The notes under the pieces are model-generated. The model did no database searches. It saw nothing but the letters and a program-made list of their open reading frames with translations, and was not told where the DNA came from. From Pomacea canaliculata (lineage: Eukaryota; Mollusca; Gastropoda; Architaenioglossa; Ampullariidae): DNA of 64,000 nt. Position 1 is the stretch's first letter, and every line of letters begins with the position of its first letter. A program made the translations under genes and the position numbers. The stretch is from NCBI RefSeq assembly GCF_003073045.1, contig NC_037596.1:9879553-9943552 (forward strand), given 5' to 3'. Below, one piece after another: positions 11,790 through 25,800 of the stretch.

Positions 11790-14700
11790 CTACAGCAGCG
11801 TAACAATGAACATTCCTGGAAAGGAAATTATATCATACAATTTAAAAAGAGGTAAAGAAACACGTGAACTAACAAACAAAACAAAACAAAAAAAACTGCT
11901 ATGATTAAAAGCTCTCGATAAATTGAATTACTATGTAGGGTAGAGATAAACCTGAGAGAAGAAATGGTGAAATGATAATCTCATTTTTAATTTTAAATAA
12001 GTCAGTGACAAAATGGCAATGGAATGAAAGACAATAAGACTCAAGCAAAAAGACGGTTAAGTCTGATATTTTCTTTATTCACGATATATAGATATGTTAT
12101 TAAGTCTCTTGACTCACTAATATTAATTAAACTCCGGTTTTCGACGTATTTAAACTGTTTAGTAAACTTTGTGGAGGAGTTGAAAAGAATTTTAAAAGGG
12201 ACACTAGGGCAGGTCTTCAAATTAGAAATAAACTCTTTGTTTAAAATTGTTTCACAATATCCAGCAACAAGAGTAAAGAGTCCTACTGCACAGACAGCCT
12301 AGCCCTTTCTTATAATGATGTCCACGCAGTATTCACCATTTGAATTCCTTGTACTTTAGAAACCTGTCGAAAATTTTTTATCAGAGCTCATAATAAAAAC
12401 ATCACACACTGTAACATCCATCACAACAGTTACCTGTTAAGAAAAGTGCAACGAGCAGCGACAGCCTTCCACAAATCCTGTGTGTCAGCGATGGTTCTGT
12501 GTCTGAAACAGCGAGAAGAATAAATAAGATCAGCTGAAAAGCTATATACCTGAACAGACAAATGAATGCAATATACAAAATACCTTTGGCTGTCCTTTTA
12601 TTTATAAACCGTCCGATACATACACATGCACTCAAGTTCAACTACTTCCAAAATCACAAGTTTCTAAGGGGGTTATGAATGTCAAACTCCATGTTTATGT
12701 ACAGAGACTGGCTCAACATTAAGATGACTGAGTGGTGTAAACAAGCATACTTAAGTTATGTATACTTTCATTTTATTTTAATATTGTTAGATTATTACTA
12801 TGAAAAAAACCATGGATGTAAAGCATATATATCATACCCTGAAACGGACTCTAATAATAATATATAATAATATTTAATAATATACACTAATATATACTAA
12901 TATAATAATATACACACTATAATAAGCATACTACTGAGCTTGTATACTACACGTTTCAAGGAAGTGTAAATGGTGTGCAGGAGCATATCGCGCTCTAAAG
13001 ACTCTTTTCGTAGCTAAGGCCTCATAAGGGAAACGACACATAGATAAAGCGATAACATGACTGAGCACACTAGCAATGACAGTCTAAAACTCAGCCATAG
13101 TGGCGGCTGTCGTGTCGTTTTTCAGTGCAGACAAACTAAACATCAATAGTGTCCATCTCTACTGTCTACAACGCTCAGCGCAAATGCAGCTGGTGTTCTT
13201 AGTCTTGTTTCCTCGTTATTACTTGATATACTTCCCCACTCTGTCGTTAAGATTTGAAAGTATTAATCTGGCTTTAAACAGTTTCACAGACATGTCGGGA
13301 CCTGTGACATCTGTCTGGTGAAAGCATAAACTTTCCTCTGTCAGTGTTACTCTTTATGCAAGGTTACGAGCGATAGTAAGAGGGTAATAATGCATTTGCA
13401 CCAACACGCCCTCATATCAGTCTGGTGCTTAGGAAAACCTACTACCGTTAAAACACTTTTACAAACAATTCTCCCCCGAAAGATGCCTTTCAACAAACTG
13501 TTCATTTTCAAACTTCGTGTATACATTTTAAGAAAATATTCTGGAGGGAAAAACCTAAGAATTTAAGAAAATAATATCACTGATATGAAACATGAGTCTT
13601 AAACACATAATTATAACGAGAAACAATTCATGAGAATAAAATAGCAAAATTATTATAATACGCAGAAGTCGTGACAAGAAGCACGACAGGAGGCAGTCAC
13701 ACATGCAGAGAAAGAAAAGCGGGAACAGGCCACCGGATCGTTTGTTGGGGGGCAACAAGGAGGGAATTGGTGTTTTACGCCGAGCCAGCAACTGAGGCTA
13801 TATTATGGCAAGGCAGCCAGCCCTGTAAACAGATGCCACGTGCAGAGAAAGAACAGCGTGCCCGAGACGAGAAATGAACTCTGGGCAGCCAACCACTGTA
13901 TTGGTGACAGGCGCTAACCGTTGCACCACCGGACCGCTGTGTCAGCAACAACAACTATATACCATTGAGTAATTGTCCAATTTATTAAAATTGGGAAACA
14001 AGACTACCTAATGATATATTGATAAAATCACTAAATAAACAATAATAACACAAACTAGCAAAATCTGTTAAACAAAACTAATACAAAAAGAGAAGTCGTT
14101 TGTTGAAACACTTGCTGTGGCTTTCAAACCGACAAATTTCATTGGTGATAAGCATCAGTGATAAGCTCCTGAACTATTACTTATAGGGTATGAGAAATAG
14201 ATGCATTAGTAGAGATAATATGGGTAACCCGCTCACCAAAAAAGCTGAACCCGAGATGTGTGGCCTCAAACATCTCATTACCCAAATAGCCAGAATGGAA
14301 CGGACTTTTTTACTGTTTTCACTAGCTACATTTGTTAGCTCAAAATTCATACCATATTTGTACTCTTCGGATACCGTATGGATCTTAATATAGACATACA
14401 AAATAAATAAATGTCAGCTGATGATACTAACCAATATCAGTCACGTTGCAACCATCAAGGGCTTCTGCTTTTTTATATGGAGGTGCCTTTGCACAATATT
14501 TACATTTCAGTAGGGCCCCCAAATCTTGGCTTTTGTCGACTTTGTATAAATACTTGTAAGTAAAAATTTCTCCATCTGACTCATCACACCAGCAAGTATT
14601 AGGGTTAGGGTTGTTCTTTTTTTCACAAACAGCATTTGGCGGTAGTGGTGGTCCAACGCATTTTGTTACTGTTTCTGTCAGTGTCAAATCAAACGTCACA

Positions 14701-17700
14701 TTGTTTTGCATGGAGATACATCCTGCACTTGCGGTTGCTGTTTTGTTGATCTTGCAGACCACAGTGAGCATAGCTTCTCTGACTGCTAGGCAAGCATATT
14801 CCACGTCTTTAGGTGTCACTGTAACAATAAAGCGTTAACATATTTCTCTATCATTGTGAATCATTCTGTATTGAATCATCCTTTAAGGGGTTTATATATA
14901 TATTCAATACATAGATATTCAACACACACATATTCATATCTATATTTATGTGCAGAATTATACAAGTACCATCTAATAGAAATACGGCGAGGGATTAAAA
15001 AGTCGAAAACCAGGAAAGATTTACCACAATAGACAAAACAGGAGTAGACAGTAACCCTAAATGATCACGAAATATTCCTGACTCCTACTTTAACCCACAT
15101 ATGTGTGTACATTGAGACACAATTACAATTAACGTGTTAGTTTTATTAGGAGAATCTCATAAAGATGCCGCCATAGTTTATTACATTTACTGAGAACCTT
15201 TTATTGCCATCAACAATTCAACTAATGGTTAGTGCGCTGGTGTGGCTTGGTCTTCCTTCTAACACTACAAAAATTCTAAAATAAGGAGAAAAACAGAACC
15301 CTTCATTGTGATCAGTCAGCACTCAATAAAAACTAACCAAGCCCAGTGGTTTGACTAATGAATCGAGAAGGCCAGAAGAGGCAGGGTTAGTGAATGAGAA
15401 GCATTTTAAAACTCTATAGTAGGCAATGATTAGGGCATAGCAAAAAGAGCCACTGTTTTTATTCTTTTCAGTAGCTACATTTGTTAGCTCAAAATTCATC
15501 CCACGTTTGACCTCTATGGATACTGTATGGATCTAAATATACAAACCAAATAAACAACCTACACATCTTCAAAATCAGTGTAACTTTTGGGGACTGGACT
15601 CGCAGCATTAGAAAGAAATTACAATTCCTACCCAGTCAACATTCTTCTGTCAAAGTAAGGTATTTTCTGTGATGTCATCAAAATATAAGTGGCCAACTGC
15701 TAGCTGCTTACCACTACAATAATAATTAATACCTCCCCTTCACCCTAAGCACAGTTCTATTCACTGCACATATACCCAAAAGCACATCCGATTCGACACA
15801 TGCTAAGAGGAAGCAAATAAAACACTATGATAACTTTTTTTGTTCTTACTGACCTAACACTTGAAATTACACAAAGATCATTATTTCCATTTAAATGAAA
15901 CTTCAATGGAGAGAATAATGTACAGAAAAAAAACCTAATAATTAATTGTACTTTTATTCTGATTCAGAGGTTTTTATGGACTCGCTTATGGTATATAAAC
16001 AGGAGAAAACAATATTTCTCATGGAATGGGAGTATAAATAATTTGTTTAACCTGGAACAATGCAAGTAAGGTATAATGGATTTATTGCACATATTCTTAT
16101 GTAATAGGTTGTCAATAATTTCACCCAAAAGTGAAACAAAAGTTTACATTATTTTACCTACAGTTTAGAGTGTTTTTCTTTCTTTTACAGGAATTGCACA
16201 CATTACATCACTATATCTGTACATGCTAAGCCAATTTAAAACATTAACATATAACCTGACAGGCAGACAAATATCATGAGCTTGTGTGTATACTCAGGTA
16301 CATTTTTTTAATACATGACAATACATAGTGTATTTCAGGGATGAGCAAAGTATGGCCCATGGGCCGCATATGGCCCACGGATGTCTTTGGACCAGTCTGT
16401 CTGCCAAAATGTAAAGTGCACTTGTTTTAATTTAAAATTCCGCTTAGGTCAATTGGATTAAAATTTAATTTATCAAGTACAACAGCATTAGAAATAGGCA
16501 GTCCTTAGCATTCTAACACTGACAAAGTAAAAGGGTACCAAGTAATACAGTTGACATATTTGATGGAGTCATTATAAAGTACTGGGGTCTGCTGCCCTAA
16601 AAACATTCTGGTTTTAAAGTTAATTGTGAGCAAATTCAAACATCTTCCCTTTTTACAATAAATTCGTTAAGTGAAGGCCATTATATACTCATTTGTTGTC
16701 TATTCCATTATCACTAGGTTTGTTGTGTAGTCACCTGGCATAGGCTTTTGGTAAGTTATCAGCCTGCTGCATAGCTTACAATTTTGAGTCCGGCCTGCAA
16801 AAAGAAAATATTTCCCACCCCTGGGAATTTGGCAGTGAGCATTTTAACACTCCAACTACCCCAAATAATTCAAATCTTTTAAGCATGTGTTTGATAAACA
16901 TAGCTGCTAATAGCAACATTTATGCACAGCTGCATAAAGAGTCCTCTAATTCTCTGAACAGAGCAGCACTCCTTTGTTTACTAATTTTGTATACAATAAA
17001 AGGGCAGTTATCATTCCTCAGTATGACACATTTGTCTCCCTTGTTGAATCCTCTCCAGTTCAACATAGCTACCTTTGCAAAGCAGAAGAGCATTTTAAAA
17101 TTAGTTCTACATCTTATATAGGATTTATGACCTGCTTTTATAGGTATAAAGATGACAGGCTAGACACCCAATACTTATGAATAATAACAAAATAAATTCA
17201 TGACTGCTAGTTTATTAAAAAGAAAAAGATGATACTACATGAGAATTAATTAGACTTTATCTGTATATTCAAAAATCAAAATTTATAAATGAAACAGCCA
17301 TCAAAAACTACTTTGAACAGCCGTGTTATTACGATTTGACTATCCTAATTCTGATGGAGGAATCAGCTGATGATCTACCCAATCATTGCATCGCTTAATC
17401 AAGTAAGATGGCCATATCATCTGATGTATTTAAACAGAAAAAGCATGAAGGAATTTGGGTTTATTTTTGTAATGTGTCAGCTTTTCACTGAGGTCAACTG
17501 GCTGTACTGTTTATAGCATGTATTATTTTGTTTTATTTAAATGTTTACTGCTAAAAGTTTCAGGTATACTTTGTAAATAAGCAAGATTGTGAAATCAGAG
17601 TTCAGAAAAACAATGAAGTAACATAATGATGTCAGAAAGCTGTATCTTTAATCAAATTTGCCTATTGCATATTGCTAAAGTATAATGATGTATGCATCAT

Positions 17701-18789
17701 TTTTTCAAGAAATGCTTGATCTGAGCTTCACTAAAAAACATGCCATACACGACAGAAAATCTTTATATTTAGCCTGTCATTTACTCTCTAATAGACATTT
17801 GTAAAATTTACTGTTTATTAAAATAGAAAGCTATTGTGTTTTACCTCTCTGTGTGAAGGAGACTGATACTGTTTAAATAATATGTACCTTGCTGTAAGCT
17901 CCATATCATCATTAAAGTAAAAATCTGTGACTGTTTTTCTTCATGGACTCATATTAATTAAAGTAACATATAGGATAAGAAACATGAAACATAGAAGACA
18001 AATGTTTGTGACACTAAAGGCATTGGGATTGTTCCAAGATTTGCAGCTAGATGAAAAATATCTAGTGTGAATAATAAGAGTGTCTAACCTTCAGAGGAAA
18101 AAGAAAACTATTAAAGAAAACATGCTGACAGTAGTAATATTTCTACCTTAACTCTACTGGACCTGTCTGCTGCATTCAACACTATGGACCACTCTCTGCT
18201 CCTTCATAGACTACACACCCTCTTCGGGATTTCTGGACCTGCACTAGTGTGGTTCAACTCCCATCTCACTGACAGGACGCAGATTTGTTGATGGTTAAAC
18301 ATCTCGCCTTGCTCCACTTTTCTTGTGGCGTCCCTCAAGGCTCAGTACTCAGCCCTGTGCTGTTTATTCTGTACATGAAGCTACTTTCATTTTGCATCCG
18401 GTCTTACAAGATTAATTTCTCATCAAACATATGCTGATGAGAGGCAGCTGTACTGGAATGAAACTGAGATGCTACACTACCAAAAGTTTTGTCTGTAATG
18501 TTTGTTTTCATTTTGCGAAATTTACTTGGACGATAATAACCTCTTGGTATTCAATTTTAATGTGTAGTCAAACATCAAACAAAGACAAGGAAGGAGTTTG
18601 AACGAGTTTGAACATAAAATTCTGATCGAAGGTACGCTGTGCTTCGTCTTTCACGTGTACGCTTTAAGAAAGGTTTTATAGCGTTGGTTAAGAAATCACA
18701 ACAAATAAAAATAATATTTTTTTTAAGTACAACGATGTCGTACCTGACGTGAAGAAGCAGCAAAGCAACACCAGATGTAAAACGCACAT
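11790..18789 (-). CDS. Small ten-cysteine surface protein, probably GPI-anchored (C1)
   Basis: Four-exon model: 18744-18789, 14432-14818, 12434-12502, 11790-11815; 528 nt, 175 residues, all introns phase 1. Residues 1-15 are a signal peptide ([15 protein letters not shown]). Residues 16-144 form a domain with ten cysteines, including a CWC triplet and CKYC, and sequons such as NKT, NVT. The C-terminus is hydrophobic to the last residue ([18 protein letters not shown]), as in GPI-attachment signals. I do not recognise the domain; it may be a divergent Ig-like fold but this is a guess. All ten cysteines are conserved in the paralogous exon at 44264-44638. Intron 1 (3.9 kb) carries a hAT MITE and a reverse-transcriptase relic. 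The last exon is the weakest part: an alternative acceptor at 11797 gives a longer basic tail (AKKKASCVL). Confidence 0.68.
12838..12925. repeat. AT-rich simple repeat
   Basis: Repeats of TAATAATATA and ACTAATATA. Low complexity only; it lies in an intron of C1. Confidence 0.7.
13762..13936 (-). repeat. tRNA-derived SINE, family 1, copy 1
   Basis: The minus strand begins with an A-box-like TGGTGCAACGGTTAGCGC and has a weak B-box after GTTGGCTGCCC. The body (GTTCTTTCTCTGCA, GGCATCTGTTTACAGGGCTG) recurs at four other places in this window. It lies in the C1 region upstream of its TM exon. Confidence 0.7.
16336..16823. mobile_element. hAT-type MITE
   Basis: Ends are CAGGGATGAGCAAAGTATGG and its imperfect inverse ATATTTCCCACCCCTG. 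This terminus (CAGGGGTGGGCAAA type) is characteristic of nonautonomous hAT elements. The flanking 8-bp duplication is degraded. It lies in intron 1 of C1 and has no transposase frame. Confidence 0.65.
18130..18470 (+). pseudogene. LINE reverse-transcriptase fragment
   Basis: The plus-strand translation contains [36 protein letters not shown], the block [11 protein letters not shown] and YADERQLYW (relic of the YADDTQLY active site). These are in order for a non-LTR RT of CR1/Rex-like type. Frameshifts and stops show it is dead. It lies in intron 1 of C1. Confidence 0.75.
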
Positions 18790-19143
18790 AGTTTTAAGAC
18801 AAAAACGGCAATAAATTTTCATGCGAATGTCACTGAACGAGGATAGTCTCCCCTGAGATTAGTCGTAGACGAGTGGGCGTGTACAGTACATCTTCCATAT
18901 ACTGGTTCCACAACCGAGCTCGAATGTAAAAAATAAATATATCAAAACAATTTTCCTATATAAACTAAAGGAAATAGGATTTATGCATTTCAACCTCCCA
19001 CAACAACACAATTCATTTGTAATTATATGTAAATTATACGGTATATAATGTACAGTCCTGTATATAGTAAATGTTGATGGCACAATAATACAAATAACAT
19101 AGACAATAAAATAATAAAATCATATTATACTTACCAATCTTAC

Positions 19144-19213
19144 CTTATCTGTCAATAACGAAGGAGGAAGGATCGAGCCAGAGAGCAGACGGCCGGTGCT
19201 GAATGAATATATA
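19144..19213 (-). promoter_or_regulatory. Possible promoter and 5'UTR exon of C1
   Basis: On the minus strand a TATATATTC box (19207-19213) is followed by a GC-richer stretch that ends at a strong donor, GATAAG|GTAAGA, at 19144. It lies 355 bp upstream of the C1 start codon exon, and an acceptor-like CTCAG occurs between. This fits a noncoding first exon, but no transcript evidence is available. Confidence 0.35.
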
Positions 19214-19215
19214 GA

Positions 19216-20593
19216 TTCCTCAGCTGATGTGACAACACTATTTATACACTGTTTTTAACTAAAAACATTTAGATTTTCACTAAGAAAACATTTGCTTTAA
19301 CTTTTCATAACTTTTTAAATTAATCTAAACTTAAATATTTTAACTTTATTCATCACTTATTTTTTTTTCCTGTTTTTCCTCTCTCTCATCTATCAGAGCA
19401 AGATTGTCAAGCTCTTTAGCCTACCACACATATCAATAAGTCGAGTTCGTAAATCGAATTCTGCTCGTAAGTAATTCACGGATTTTTGGCTAGTATCTCG
19501 ATTTACTCGTATATTTGTTCACTCGTATGTAAAGGTTTTGCTGTATAGGTTTGTGGTACAAGTATAGTTACTGTCATCAAAACTGAAATAGTTCGACAAA
19601 TTTTTGTACAATCTACACAGTTTCTAAAACTGTTCTTGGTGCGTACTTAAAGTCTGTCGGCAGTGAGTTCTAGTTTGCGGCAGCTCTCTGCGTGAAACAA
19701 CATTTGCCTTTGGTAGTGAACTGATAAATAAAATAAATACTAATATCACTAAAAGTTGGCTAAAACTTTGCAAAACTGATATGTTCGAAATAACGCTTTC
19801 TGCATTTACCCTGCAATCTTTTCCAAGGCTATCGCGCGCTGGTGGAATTGTTGCCTGATGTCGACTGCTGGCAGAGCCATCATCTCGTCATCCTTGCCAA
19901 GTAGCATTCCATTAACGCTGCTGCCAGATGCGTTCTATACATTTTATCCTGAAAAAAAAAGTAAAGATCATCAGGGTGACCCTCGACCATTCATCATTCA
20001 GTCTCAGCTTCTCCAATTTTGCAGGTGCACCCTTCACAGATTACATGACAGGAACTGAGCATCATGTCAGGGGCATCATCACTGACTCCCTGACATATGT
20101 TCTGAGTCACCCACACATACGATCACATGCACACACTTCAACACGTACTTGTCGTAACGTACGACATGCACCACATACACAGCAACATTAGGCATCAGAT
20201 CAACGGAACAAGTATGACCACATCTCTGGTGTAACATCGCTAATTACTACATCACAGCTCGGCCCATTGGATCAAACTGCAGAGAAAAACTTATGCTGCT
20301 TTGGTATAACATGACAAGAAGAAAAGACTGTTCATATAACTAAACTCCATGTTTCCATTAAATGCTCGATCTGCTTTACTGTACAATACATACCTCGGCT
20401 ACGTGCTGACGTTGTCGTTTACGCGATTGAGCAAAATTAGCGACTTACATCTCCACTAAGTTTCAAAGAAAATTTGAAGTTTGTCGAGCTTATATGTATA
20501 CATGTTTTATTTTTTTAAAAAGACCACACAAGCAACACACAGTTAAGCGCTCACCTTTGTTTCAGTGCTCGTTCAAGTTGATTGGGACTTTAC
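19216..20593. other. Intergenic, nothing firm
   Basis: Low-complexity and AT-rich stretch upstream of C1. A strong acceptor-like tract (a T-run ending in CAG) occurs near 19948-19960 on the minus strand, but no exon can be assigned to a gene. Confidence 0.4.
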
Positions 20594-22823
20594 CTTCTCC
20601 ATCATGCAGTGTCACCTGATAACGCTGCTGTATCTCCTCCATTTTTCTGAGCTGCATCCTGCTTGGCTGAATTAGTAAAGATGAAAACATGCCGTGATGT
20701 TAAAAGAGAACCATGACAACAAAATGTAAAGTAGTGCAGACGAATTATTGACTTCTAAATCTTGAAAGTACTTATTTGTTATTTCTTCTTAGCATTGCAA
20801 ACTCATGTGTGTATCAATAAGAAACCTCATTAATTCTTTGATCATCATTATTACTTAAATAAACTTAGAACACTGTCACCTGGTTGGCACCTCATCGAAG
20901 TCAAGGTAGTGTGTAGTTAATCTAATCTGGCATTGTTACCACCGTGTCATAGCTGAGTCTCTGTATCAGCATCACTTTGACACGAGGGAACATCATGTCT
21001 GTCGTATCTGTCAAAGATGAAAACTAATATAACTGTTAATAACAACCAAGACAAACACAGGATCGACCAACAGTTTCATGTATTGTGAGATAGCACACGC
21101 CTCAATAGTTCGAGGCAGTCTCCTTGGTGTCAGAATGTTTGTCTTTCTTAAAATATTAATTACACCTACAATCCTCTCGATTACAGGATACAGTTTTTAA
21201 ATTAAAATGTCAGTGATGTGACAAAGCAAACTTCCTTTCAAACGACCTTAAACCTATATTTTTGACTCTGTTAACGATTTCTTTTGGCGTACTTTGTACA
21301 AGCACGTACAGATGTACTATGCCATACACAATACATGTCAAATTGACTTCAAAGTCCAGCGATCTGTCTACACCAGTGATGCCCAACCTTTTTCGGCCTG
21401 CGGGCCATACACATTTCCGACATGCGTGTCACGGGCCACTTCACCGCAAAAAAAAAAAAAAAAAAAAAGAAAAAATAGAGCAGATACCATTTTTATTAGA
21501 AACAAGTCGTACTTACCATTAATTATGTAGTAATTAGTGGGATATTTGAAGTTGTTTACCCGAAACCAACTTCTGAATGTCCGACTGCATCGTAGAGACA
21601 CCAAGTCAGAGCACTGAATCGAAATGTTCGTCCATCGAAAAAAAGATTGAGAGACGCCCATACGTTGGGATAAATACTTCTTCTTCCCTTTTTTTTCGTT
21701 TTTTTAGGTCTTTTTTTCTTACTAACATGCCGATTTCCTGCACTGTGGGCAGAAGTTTCGCGGTCTGGATGGCACCGCGTCCCGGGCCGGATATGGCTCA
21801 CGGGCCGTAGGTTGGGCATCCCTGATGTACACCATCAGCGGCTCGATCTGTCGCGTGGAGTGTCCTCTTTCTAGAAAGAACAGGAACACGCACATAAATG
21901 CGCTCTCTCTCACACACACACATTACAAATTAAAACGAATAGGGCAAAAATAATGTACTTGTTACACTCATTCTAAGAGTTTGGATTCGTTTGATTCTAA
22001 ATTCGAAATCCCCAAAACGTGTTTGTGCCTACTGTGGGATCACGACCTGCTAACGATCACGTCCTCTCTGTGCTTACGTCATGACACGTACCATCTACTC
22101 CTTCGTGTCAGATAAAGCTCACAAGCACTACCAGATTATTTTTTTATGGTACACGATTTAAAAGTGCACGTTTTCGAAAAAAATAATGAGCTGATAGCGG
22201 ATTGACAAACAAAAGTATTGATGGCACAGTGGACTTCATGTGTGTGTGTGTTCGAGTCTCGGCTCCGACATACCTGTCTCTGGATTTCAAATCTACTTAT
22301 AGGGCTGTCCATCAGGGATTTTCTTTTCTGGGTACTCCACTCTGTGTGTGTGTGTGCGAAGGTCTCTGTGTTTAAAGAGTAAAGCTCACAGACCGCTGTG
22401 TCACGTCTCTCTGTGTTTCTGCTCAGTGTTGTAAACAGCAATGAACATAGTTATGAGATTGCGCTCTATAAATGTACATTATTTCTTAACATTTTGTATA
22501 CAGTGTATAAGCTTTCCACGAAACTCAAAGCATTTACACACTAAATGAAAAATCAAGCGAAAGACCATGTCTATAAATTATTTCACTTACCCCTTGTCTG
22601 ATAAACTCAAAACCTCTCTAGGCCTGTTACACAGTACAGCAAAGTACAGCAGCGCTCTCCCACAGCAAGAAAAATGGGGTGAATAAAACTTGGCTCACCT
22701 GAAGCCCACGGTATGTCACTCGACAAACTGAAAGTATGTGACTAGATCGGAGAATTTTATGAGTCAGCCAGATACATAATCATACCTACCTTCCAGCAGT
22801 CTGTTGGTAACTGATACAACGTA
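20594..22823 (-). other. Possible short exons of an unidentified minus-strand gene
   Basis: Several short open stretches are bounded by good acceptors and donors: 22790-22823 (YVVSVTNRLLE) joins in phase to 22696-22724 (VCRVTYRGLQ); 20940-21007 (ends LIQRLSYDTV) joins in phase to 20594-20666 (MQLRKMEEIQQRYQVTLHDG). A hAT MITE lies between the two pairs and I cannot connect them. No domain is recognisable; they could be noncoding exons or chance. Confidence 0.25.
21374..21824. mobile_element. hAT-type MITE with 8-bp target duplication
   Basis: Termini CAGTGATGCCCAACC and GGTTGGGCATCCCTG are near-perfect inverted repeats. Flanks GTCTACAC and ATGTACAC agree at six of eight positions, as expected for an aged hAT duplication. 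It is 451 bp, GC-rich at the ends, with an A-run and no transposase. Confidence 0.8.
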
Positions 22824-25800
22824 CTGCAGGTTTTAGGCTTGTCAGCTGTTGAACTATACAAAGTGCATGTGCGACATACTGCGGACAGGTTTGACGTACA
22901 GAGAGTGTCGTAATACTATATGTTTCTTACTGCAGTGGCGACAAGTGAGCTTTTTACTGGGTGCCCCTTAAGTACAGTAATCTTGTATCTACTAACTCAA
23001 ACTGCAAACGCTTGTAAAAACGAGCCGTAAAGCCCGGGTTCGGTATTTAACCATTGAAGTTTTTCACAACAGCAAGAATAAAGATTTTTTGAAAATTTTT
23101 CTTACAGATAAGTACAATTGTGATTTATTTTCAACCTAAAAGTAAAATTTTGTTAGCAGAACTTGTGAAGGTGTAGTGGTAGCCTCTTTTCCATGTAAAG
23201 ATTTTCCTGCCTTTTTGAACAAAAAAGTCCCTTATTTGTTTTGAATGTTTTGTTTTGAAGTGTTTTTGTAATACAATTTGTATTTACAACAAATGTTATT
23301 CTCATTGATTTCACTGCGTGCGTAGTCAGGTAATCGTGGCTTGGTCGTATATACGGCTCAGGGATGGTAAACGACAAACGGCAAACAACTCGTGATCAGC
23401 CGTTAGAACCCATTGTTTGGAGAATCGAATTATTGATGGCTGTCTATCAACGACGACCAGTTCTTGCGCACTTCCCATGGCAGACGTCAGCAGGTCTTTG
23501 CATAAGTTATTGACTTTGCTGCATAAAAGCACTTTGTTTCTCTAAACAGGATCGTGGTTTTATTAGTTCAGTATTATTATTTCTCTCTCTCTCTTTTTTT
23601 CAAATATTGTATGCTCTAAAGAGGCGCAATGAGTATGTTGGAAGTACTGGACAAACAACATGACCCCAGCTGGTTGGACTCACAGATCTGGTCAAAATGT
23701 AGAACAGACTGGGGCTGATGACCTAATAATGTGTGTGTGTGTGTGAGCGCACGCGAGCGCTCGTATGGGTGCGTGTGTGGTGCGTGTGCAAGTGTAGGTG
23801 TAGAAGATAAGATAAAAGAGAGGGCAAATGAAAAAACGATCTGTATGTGAGTGTAGTGTGAGCGAGTGTGTGTGTGTAAGTGCGCGAGTTTTATATAGAA
23901 GTAAGAGAGAGAGAGAGAGACAGGGCAAACGAAGAATGGTTGGCATAAGTGTAAGTGCTAGGTAATGAGTTGTTGAAACGATATTTATGTACTTCATGTA
24001 ATTTACATATGCCTGTGTATGTTCTATGGCCGATGACAAAATGTATACCACCCCCTGCTTTCAAAGGGTCGTCGACCCTTCAAATAAAAATTCAATTCAA
24101 TTTTCTTTTCCACTGTCATTTTTTTTTAAATCCTTTACCCACACCTGGGATTTTATCGACCGTAAGGTATGGAATAATCAAGTCTGGTATAAAATCAATG
24201 AGACACGAACTTCTTCTAGTCAACTTTGTATTGATGTAAAAGTAGAAATGGTATGAAATACATTGAATAATGACATTTGTCTGAGTAGGGTGCTTATGTA
24301 CAGTAAGAAACAAGACAATGCTTGCACAGTGTTGTTAATTTTAAACACCGACCTATTCTTTAGGATGGTAATTCCATGTTTGTGTGAAATATTTGTACAC
24401 CGCAGTGAACCTTGATGGATGTTTCCCAGGTCCTTTTTAGCCTAGCCAATGCAGCTGTTATAACAGCTTTAAAAAAAACTTTCAAGCTGTGCCACAAGAC
24501 GTGCCTGTTAAACCTGTTTTACGAGTCAACATTTTTCTGGCAACACACACACCAGTCAATATCACGGAAGATGAAGGAAAAGTATATTGATGAACGCACT
24601 CCGGCCCTTGTGGCATTTATTTCTCTTCTTCTTTTCTTTCTTTTTCCCTCCTGTACTTCTCTCCCTGTCAGCGATAAATAAATGTGTAGAAAAATTCATC
24701 ATTACCGATTCCCGACTTTCCGTATACCCTGAATATTTTTTGTCTTGCAAATATTTTCACAAATTCTCAAAGATCTAAAAGAGAGGGGCAATGTTTTTCT
24801 CACTTGGTATTTCCCCATCCGAACCCTAAATATACATTCATACAAGCTCATTAGACTTCACCCACTCATAACAGAAAATATAATTATCTTTAACTACTAC
24901 TATAAACTAGTTATCTTTAAGAATAAAGTTAAAATTAGACACACATTCCTGCAAAATTTTATTGAATTTTGTGCTTTGCACATTGTCCCGAGATATTTAA
25001 AGCTCATTAAATGATAATGATCAATAATCAAAGATTTAATTGTCTTTTCTTTTTGTGGTAAAGTAAAAAAAAAAAAAAAATCGAGTATACTCTCATTTGA
25101 TAGTGAAGTGTTTCTCACCTATATTATGTCTCCTATGTGGTGAACTAATGCCATGGTTTGTGACACTGGCTGGTAATCGTTGTGGTGTGCATGTAACGCT
25201 ATTTGATCTTCACATGTAAATATTGTTCAACAAAACAACACGTTTGTTTTTGCTTTTAAATAAAAGAAGTATGTGTGTATTTAAAGTACAATGATATATT
25301 ACCTGGTTTTTTAAAAACTTAATTTAAGTTTATATCATTTTTAAGAAGAAAGTAATTGTTGAGGGAAATGTGCCGTTTTGTGGTCTAAGGGAGACTACTA
25401 CGGTGCAGGCCGTAGTTCCTTTTTCCTGCTGGATTGTGGCTCACTACAGCCTCATAGTCAAAGACATTAATTTTATGTGTTGCTCATTTTCCTTCTCTGT
25501 TCTCAGTGTCTTGATTGCTATACTCCTGTAACTTCGTATGCTAACCAGCTTCTCATCATTTAAGGCTTACGTTACTTCTTTTGTGAATATCTCCAGAAAT
25601 TATCAAATGTGCCCCTGTAATTGTTTATTGTTAAAATTAAACTCAGGAGGGAAATGCGCTGTAGATAGGGCTGCCGAAAGCCAGCATGGACCACAGGGCA
25701 CATGACCTGCTGAATGTCTTTTCACGAACCAAAAAAATCCAATTTCTTTTGACATTACTCGTTTTCAGGCTGCAACATGTACCTCTCACGCCCTTCTTCA

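Noticed and set aside
14597..14611. Two telomere-like TTAGGG hexamers
   Set aside because: They lie inside the C1 cysteine-domain exon and encode NPNPN; only two units, so coincidence is the simplest reading.
21262..21661. Several ORFs over the lysine/phenylalanine-rich stretch
   Set aside because: They read through the poly-A tract of a hAT MITE.
22136..22441. 101-codon minus-strand ORF with THTH runs
   Set aside because: Driven by TG microsatellites; no domain, and only a weak donor within it.
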